DNA from: CAYUNA01 sp047629355 | GTDB lineage: Bacteria > Bacteroidota > Bacteroidia > Chitinophagales > Saprospiraceae | Direction: 5' to 3' | Assembly (NCBI GenBank): GCA_047629355.1 | Contig: JBLHWU010000237.1 | Location: 1-9,185 of the forward strand | Length of the DNA: 9,185 nt | Part shown: piece by piece, positions 5,918-9,185 of the stretch | How positions within the stretch are numbered: position 1 is the first letter of the stretch | Layout: every line of letters begins with the position of its first letter | Translations under genes and position numbers: made by a program | Notes under the pieces: model-generated | Told to the model about the DNA's origin: nothing | What the model saw: the letters and a program-made list of their open reading frames with translations, nothing else | The model's database searches: none

Positions 5918-8224
5918 TTATTTAAACGAATACCGAACTCCAAAAAATCCTCGAATTCCCTGATTCGGCGCATAAACATAAGACGGGTCAAAAGTCAGTG
6001 CATTTGGATTATTCGCTGTTGTCATTACATTACCATCTGCACTAAATTCCACATCTCGGTCAAAAGGGTCGAAAGCACGGGCAATAATTGGTTCATCCTG
6101 ATTTTTCCAAGGCGTCCAGTTTAAGAGGTTTTTTACACCGCCATAAAACTCAAAATTCTTCACGCCTTTATACGTCAATTGGATATTTTGAATACTCCAC
6201 CAAGGGGATTCGCCAAGGCGCGGGTCAAGTTCGCCCAAAAGTGGCAAACGCATTGGTCCGTAAACATTACCTGTATAATCTACTGCCATTTTATTATCCA
6301 AAAACTTGTAGGAAACAGACCACGTTCCCGTAAATCGTTCCGTCAAAATCTGTCGTTCTTTTACCCCATCTTCTTTCGTAGAAACATCCATTAGAGAGCC
6401 ACCAATTAAAAATGAGAAGCCATTAGGTAAAGTCAAATCTGCATTTAAACTAAGTCCTTTCGTAACCGCAGAACCATCTAAATTGTCATAAATAATCTGA
6501 TTGGCATTCGTTTCATAATCAGGGAAAATAATATTGGTAAAATAAGTGTACCAAGAAGAAAATTCAATACTTCCCGAACCACCGTTGTCCATATAAACCT
6601 TTTTGATATAATTTACATTCACATTATATGACTGTTCCGGTTGCAATTCTTCTGCAATTATAACATCTCGTGCACCCGTCAAAGCCGCATGTTCTTCTGT
6701 AAAAAGATTGACTACTCGAAAGCCCGTTCCTGCATTCAAACGGAAAATATCAGTTTTAGAAATTGACCATTTATAGGCAAAACGAGGCGTGAAAATATTG
6801 CCATGCAGGTCGTTATAATCATAGCGTAAGCCCAACAGCAACTTGTGTTTTTCACTAAGCGCAATTTCATCCTGTACAAAAATACCAGGTAACCAAATTT
6901 CGTCAGGGTCGTTGTTGGGGTCGGTAGATTCGCCACCCGTAGCTGGTGTATTGTCATCATAATAGGTGTAGCGCAAAGCCGAACCAACCAGCAAATCATG
7001 TCTGCCAACCTTCTTGTCCCAGGTCAATTGCCCAAATCCGATTTTCTGGTCAGCGATGTACGGTACGTCTCCATAAACAGAATTTTGTTCGTGACTATTT
7101 ACCGAAAAAGACAGCATCATATTATCCACCGTTGGCAGTTGATATTGCGCCATAAGTTCCATTCGTTCAGTCGTGATTGCTTCTCCATAAACTTCGTCGC
7201 CTCCTCTGTCCGCTTGCGTCCAATCCAATTCGCCCCCCCAACGGTCTTCCCAATAATAGCGACCTGCCAAAGTAAATAAGCGATTGTCCTTCCGTTTAAA
7301 ATTCCATTTTTGAAAAACAGACACTCGCTCTTGAATGGTCAAATCGGTAAAATTATCGTCATTATTATCTATTACATTGTCAAAATTAAAATAATTGATA
7401 CCCGTCAGCACCGACGCTTTTTTACCTAAATTGAGCCGGACGCTTAAGTCCGCATTTAATTCTCCCCAAGTCGTTCCCATCAAATCGACACTCAAAAGCG
7501 GCGCATTTTCTGGATTTTTGGTAATGATATTTATCAAGCCACCAATTGCCTCGCTACCATAAAGCGACGACGCAGGTCCTTTGACAATTTCCATCCGTTC
7601 CACCAATGAATTCGGAATCCCCGACAGTCCATAAACCGTCGCCAAACTACTCACAATCGGCATTCCATCAATCAAAACCATCGTATAAGGTCCTTCCAAA
7701 CCATTAATATGAATATCTCCCGTATTGCAAACTTGACAATTCAATTGCGGACGAACACCGTTTACATTTTGTAAGGCCTCGTAGATATTGGACGTTGGAT
7801 TTTTCTTGAAAAAAGAAGGATTATAAACTTCCACAGGCACCGGACTTTCCAGTCGATTTACCTCTTTAAGTGTTCCTGTAACAACAATTTCATTCATCGT
7901 ACTGGCAGTTTCATCCATCGTGAAATTAAGCGTAGCACTTTCACCCGCTTTAAGTTCAATTCGTCTTTGAGTTGTTTCGTAACCCAAAAAAGAAGCAATC
8001 ACTTTATAATTACCTGAGGGAACATTATCAATACTATAACGTCCACTTGCATTAGCACTCACGCCTGAAGTAGTTCCTTCCAAGGTAATAGTTGCAAAAC
8101 TCAAAGTATCTCCAGAGAGGCTGTTGATTTGTCCAGAAAGACTGGCATTTTGACTTTTAGCTGTGCTTGATAATGCAATGGCGATAGTCAATAATAATAA
8201 TTTGAATCTAGTAAAATTATTCAT
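5918..8224 (-). CDS. TonB-dependent outer-membrane receptor with plug CxxC
   Basis: This 768-residue outer-membrane receptor should import a scarce ligand using TonB/ExbBD energy. Residues 1-24 are a signal peptide. Residues 28-105 form a carboxypeptidase-regulatory-like beta domain (SGDTLSFATITLEGT, GRYSIDNVPSGNYKV). A TonB-box-like EIVVTG lies at 112-117, and the plug at about 125-238 contains INGLEGPYTMVLIDGMPIVS and MEIVKGPASSLYGSEAIGGL. The rest is a 22-strand-type barrel ending in GVRYSFK. The only cysteines in the mature protein are C163 and C166, forming CxxC in the plug. There is no SusD partner, so polysaccharide uptake is unlikely. The thioredoxin-like neighbour, divergent hemJ and upstream metal-regulator-like dyads point to iron, heme or another metal, but this is inference. 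Length is usual for metal/siderophore receptors, with no sign of damage. Confidence 0.92.
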   Translation of the reverse strand: MNNFTRFKLLLLTIAIALSSTAKSQNASLSGQINSLSGDTLSFATITLEGTTSGVSANASGRYSIDNVPSGNYKVIASFLGYETTQRRIELKAGESATLNFTMDETASTMNEIVVTGTLKEVNRLESPVPVEVYNPSFFKKNPTSNIYEALQNVNGVRPQLNCQVCNTGDIHINGLEGPYTMVLIDGMPIVSSLATVYGLSGIPNSLVERMEIVKGPASSLYGSEAIGGLINIITKNPENAPLLSVDLMGTTWGELNADLSVRLNLGKKASVLTGINYFNFDNVIDNNDDNFTDLTIQERVSVFQKWNFKRKDNRLFTLAGRYYWEDRWGGELDWTQADRGGDEVYGEAITTERMELMAQYQLPTVDNMMLSFSVNSHEQNSVYGDVPYIADQKIGFGQLTWDKKVGRHDLLVGSALRYTYYDDNTPATGGESTDPNNDPDEIWLPGIFVQDEIALSEKHKLLLGLRYDYNDLHGNIFTPRFAYKWSISKTDIFRLNAGTGFRVVNLFTEEHAALTGARDVIIAEELQPEQSYNVNVNYIKKVYMDNGGSGSIEFSSWYTYFTNIIFPDYETNANQIIYDNLDGSAVTKGLSLNADLTLPNGFSFLIGGSLMDVSTKEDGVKERQILTERFTGTWSVSYKFLDNKMAVDYTGNVYGPMRLPLLGELDPRLGESPWWSIQNIQLTYKGVKNFEFYGGVKNLLNWTPWKNQDEPIIARAFDPFDRDVEFSADGNVMTTANNPNALTFDPSYVYAPNQGIRGFFGVRYSFK

Positions 8225-8244
8225 TCGATTGTATTTAAAATATT

Positions 8245-8282
8245 TTTAGATGGTGCAAAGGTCTAAACTTAGATGAATCTAA
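8245..8282 (-). promoter_or_regulatory. Paired dyads resembling DtxR/MntR-family operators
   Basis: Dyad one is TTAGAT-GA-ATCTAA at 8269-8282, perfect over 6-bp arms. Dyad two, on the minus strand, is TTTAGA, 11 bases, TCTAAA (8267-8245), also perfect over 6-bp arms, and contains the weak receptor -7 box CCTTTG. DtxR/IdeR/MntR-family sites typically have TTAGG/CCTAA-like or TTTAG/CTAAA half-sites, so a metal-responsive repressor is a plausible binder. The regulator is not encoded in this window. Confidence 0.45.
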
Positions 8283-8305
8283 AAATTAAAACGACGAATT
8301 ATTTT

Positions 8306-8313
8306 TACATTTG
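8306..8313 (+). promoter_or_regulatory. Plus-strand -7 box TACATTTG
   Basis: TACATTTG matches TANNTTTG exactly. There is no TTG at the proper upstream distance; that position is A/T-rich and lies just after the dyad at 8269-8282. If it works, transcription starts near 8318-8320, directly ahead of the terminator at 8330-8364, and continues to hemJ only if the terminator is read through. Confidence 0.4.
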
Positions 8314-8329
8314 TGTTTTTAGTAGGTTA

Positions 8330-8364
8330 CCAAGGGGTGAGTTCAGCTCACCTCTTGGGTTTTT
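8330..8364 (+). terminator. Strong intrinsic terminator inside a divergent promoter region
   Basis: CCAAGGGGTGAG (8330-8341) pairs with CTCACCTCTTGG (8347-8358): 12 pairs with one G-U, closing a 5-base loop TTCAG, followed by GTTTTT. On the minus strand no U-run follows, so it works only in the plus direction. No plus-strand gene precedes it; the receptor reads the other way. It therefore ends either a short RNA started at the TACATTTG box or part of the hemJ leader. Confidence 0.75.
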
Positions 8365-8405
8365 CATTTAAAAAATCTACCGTTGAGATTTAACTAAAGA
8401 GATAA

Positions 8406-8436
8406 GGTAAGTGGTGGGTAGAACGCACCAGTTGCC
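8406..8436 (+). promoter_or_regulatory. Hairpin in the hemJ leader
   Basis: GGTAAGTGGTG (8406-8416) can pair with CACCAGTTGCC (8426-8436): 11 positions with one G-U and one mismatch, around a 9-base loop. It ends 21 bases before the hemJ ATG. There is no U-run, so it is not a terminator. It may be a translational control element or a protein-binding dyad. Confidence 0.4.
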
Positions 8437-8457
8437 AAAGAAATAAAATCAATAATT

Positions 8458-9009
8458 ATGGCTATGCTTTTATTCAAATCCCTCCACATCGTTGGCTTCA
8501 CCGCTTGGTTTGCGGGTTTATTCTACCTCGTTCGCATGTTCGTTTATCACCGCGAAGCTTTCGACCAACCCGAACCTGCGCGCAGTATTTTAATCAAACA
8601 ACACCATTTAATGCAGTGGAGGGTCTACAAAATCATCATGACGCCCGCGATGGTTTTCACATGGATATGTGGGACGATTATGCTTTGCATGTACGGTTGG
8701 GAATGGTTTTGTGCGAATACTTGGATTCATTGGAAATTAGGATTGTTATTCCTGCTCACAGGCTATCATCATTATTGCAAAGGCATTATTAATCGTCTGG
8801 ACAAGGGGGAATTTGTGATGAGTTCCTTTCAATTTCGGTTATTCAATGAATTGCCAACGATTTTTTTATTGAGTATCGTTTTATTGGCAGTGTATCGCAG
8901 TAGTTTGGATTTTTTGATGGCGTTTGGAGGAATTATTGGTTTCGGTTTTTTGCTTTTTGGTGGTGCTAAATTGTATAAGCGAATGCGGGCGAAGAATGAA
9001 AATATTTAA
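8458..9009 (+). CDS. hemJ: HemJ-like protoporphyrinogen IX oxidase
   Basis: This 183-residue inner-membrane protein is expected to oxidise protoporphyrinogen IX to protoporphyrin IX in heme synthesis. It resembles the HemJ (UPF0093) family in length, in four to five membrane segments (about 7-29, 58-80, 93-108, 131-147, 152-171), and in conserved patterns: KSLHIVGFTAWFAGLFYLVRMFVYH (written here in parts: LHIVGFTAWFAG then LVRMFVYH) with H10, W17, R26 and H31; HWKLGLLFLLTGYHH with K93; and FRLFNELPTIFLL with N130 and E131. A conserved histidine and lysine are known to matter in HemJ; H10 and K93 are the likely counterparts. The ATG at 8458 is used; an ATG two codons later is also possible. 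Its leader holds the hairpins described upstream, and the sequence before the start is A-rich without a Shine-Dalgarno. Confidence 0.88.
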   Translation: MAMLLFKSLHIVGFTAWFAGLFYLVRMFVYHREAFDQPEPARSILIKQHHLMQWRVYKIIMTPAMVFTWICGTIMLCMYGWEWFCANTWIHWKLGLLFLLTGYHHYCKGIINRLDKGEFVMSSFQFRLFNELPTIFLLSIVLLAVYRSSLDFLMAFGGIIGFGFLLFGGAKLYKRMRAKNENI

Positions 9010-9014
9010 ATTAT

Positions 9015-9051
9015 TGTCCATTTTCGTACACTTCTCGTCCAAAAGCGTACA
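9015..9051 (+). promoter_or_regulatory. Two 16-bp dyads exactly 21 bp apart
   Basis: TGTCCATTTTCGTACA (9015-9030) and CGTCCAAAAGCGTACA (9036-9051) share YGTCC-N6-GTACA, an imperfect dyad. Their start-to-start distance of 21 bp is two helical turns, so two dimers would bind the same DNA face. They begin six bases after the hemJ stop and probably serve the next gene to the right. They lie 65 bases upstream of a sigma-54-like promoter. Confidence 0.45.
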
Positions 9052-9115
9052 TTTTAATAGAAAAGAAGCTAGTCAAAATTTAATTAAAAAATTGATAATC
9101 AACAAGTTATAGTTT

Positions 9116-9131
9116 TGGCACATGCATTGGC
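9116..9131 (+). promoter_or_regulatory. Sigma-54-like -24/-12 promoter candidate
   Basis: TGGCAC-ATGCA-TTGGC resembles the sigma-54 consensus TGGCAC-N5-TTGCA. The -24 half is perfect and the spacing is right, but the -12 dinucleotide is GG where GC is expected. Paired upstream dyads at 9015-9051 would fit an enhancer-binding activator. The gene it would drive is outside the window. Confidence 0.35.
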
Positions 9132-9134
9132 TTA

Positions 9135-9184
9135 TTTTAAAATGTAATTGAGAATAAGTTCTCAATATTTTTTAAAATGTGATT
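9135..9184. repeat. Direct repeat TTTTAAAATGTRATT flanking a hairpin
   Basis: TTTTAAAATGTAATT (9135-9149) recurs as TTTTAAAATGTGATT (9170-9184), 14 of 15 identical, 35 bases apart. Each copy begins with the palindrome TTTTAAAA. The hairpin at 9147-9166 sits between them. The function is unknown; possibilities are a small duplication or paired protein sites. Confidence 0.45.
9147..9173 (+). terminator. Intrinsic terminator downstream of hemJ
   Basis: ATTGAGAA (9147-9154) and TTCTCAAT (9159-9166) form a perfect 8-bp stem with loop TAAG, followed by ATTTTTT. It is A/T-rich but otherwise terminator-like. It lies 137 bases after the hemJ stop. If the sigma-54-like promoter at 9116 is real, this hairpin would instead fall at the very start of that transcript and could attenuate it. 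Confidence 0.5.
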
Positions 9185-9185
9185 T

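Larger units (their letters stand above)
8225..8457. promoter_or_regulatory. Divergent control region between receptor and hemJ
   Basis: This 233-base region separates two genes read outward. From left to right it holds two TCTAAA/TTTAGA-type dyads near the receptor start, a plus-strand TANNTTTG box, an intrinsic terminator read on the plus strand, and a second hairpin shortly before hemJ. Each is listed separately. A weak -7-like sequence for the receptor (GACCTTTG on the minus strand, 8263-8256) sits inside the second dyad, so a bound protein would block it. Confidence 0.6.

Noticed and set aside
6088..7279. Several frames on both strands inside the TonB-dependent receptor gene
   Set aside because: They lie within an intact 768-codon gene and show no independent features.
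8505..9112. Alternative plus-strand frames within and after hemJ
   Set aside because: They are out of frame with the clear HemJ-like protein, or consist mostly of translated intergenic DNA.
1..9185. CRISPR array, tRNA or rRNA gene
   Set aside because: No regularly spaced repeats, no cloverleaf-like segment with tRNA signature bases, and no rRNA-like stretch was seen.

Overview
The window looks like chromosomal DNA from an AT-rich member of the Bacteroidota. Supporting signs are a TonB-dependent receptor with an N-terminal carboxypeptidase-regulatory-like domain, the Bacteroidota form of dihydroorotase (QVHFREPG), promoters of the TTG-N19-TANNTTTG type, A/T-rich start regions without clear Shine-Dalgarno sequences, and a HemJ-type protoporphyrinogen oxidase. 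A Saprospiria-like lineage is possible, but the sequence alone does not prove it.

Layout from left to right: the possible last 27 codons of a gene running in from the left (+); about 250 bases without a gene, holding a small GC-rich hairpin; a membrane-bound PAS-domain sensor histidine kinase (-); about 620 non-coding bases holding a 159-bp near-palindrome that looks like a miniature transposable element; an 84-residue acidic protein of unknown function (-); about 540 bases without a credible gene, ending in the likely pyrC promoter; dihydroorotase PyrC (+); a TrmH/SpoU-family RNA methyltransferase (-), convergent with pyrC and separated from it by a perfect 17-bp inverted repeat; a thioredoxin-like lipoprotein (-); a TonB-dependent receptor (-); a divergent control region; a HemJ-like membrane protein (+); and a right-edge regulatory region that probably belongs to a gene beyond the window.

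The receptor and the thioredoxin-like lipoprotein are 11 bases apart and probably form one operon, receptor first. The receptor's only two cysteines form a CxxC in its plug domain, and the lipoprotein carries its own WCxxC, so a redox or metal/heme link between them is a reasonable hypothesis. Two TTTAGA/TCTAAA-type dyads in front of the receptor resemble DtxR/MntR-family operators and suggest metal control. The same divergent region contains a strong plus-strand intrinsic terminator just downstream of a TANNTTTG box, which predicts either a very short RNA or an attenuated leader for hemJ.

The methyltransferase has a near-consensus promoter that ends only four bases before its ATG, so its mRNA may be nearly leaderless. 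At the right edge, two 16-bp dyads exactly 21 bp apart lie upstream of a sequence close to a sigma-54 -24/-12 promoter. No complete undescribed multi-gene system is evident; the interest lies mostly in these regulatory and repeat structures.
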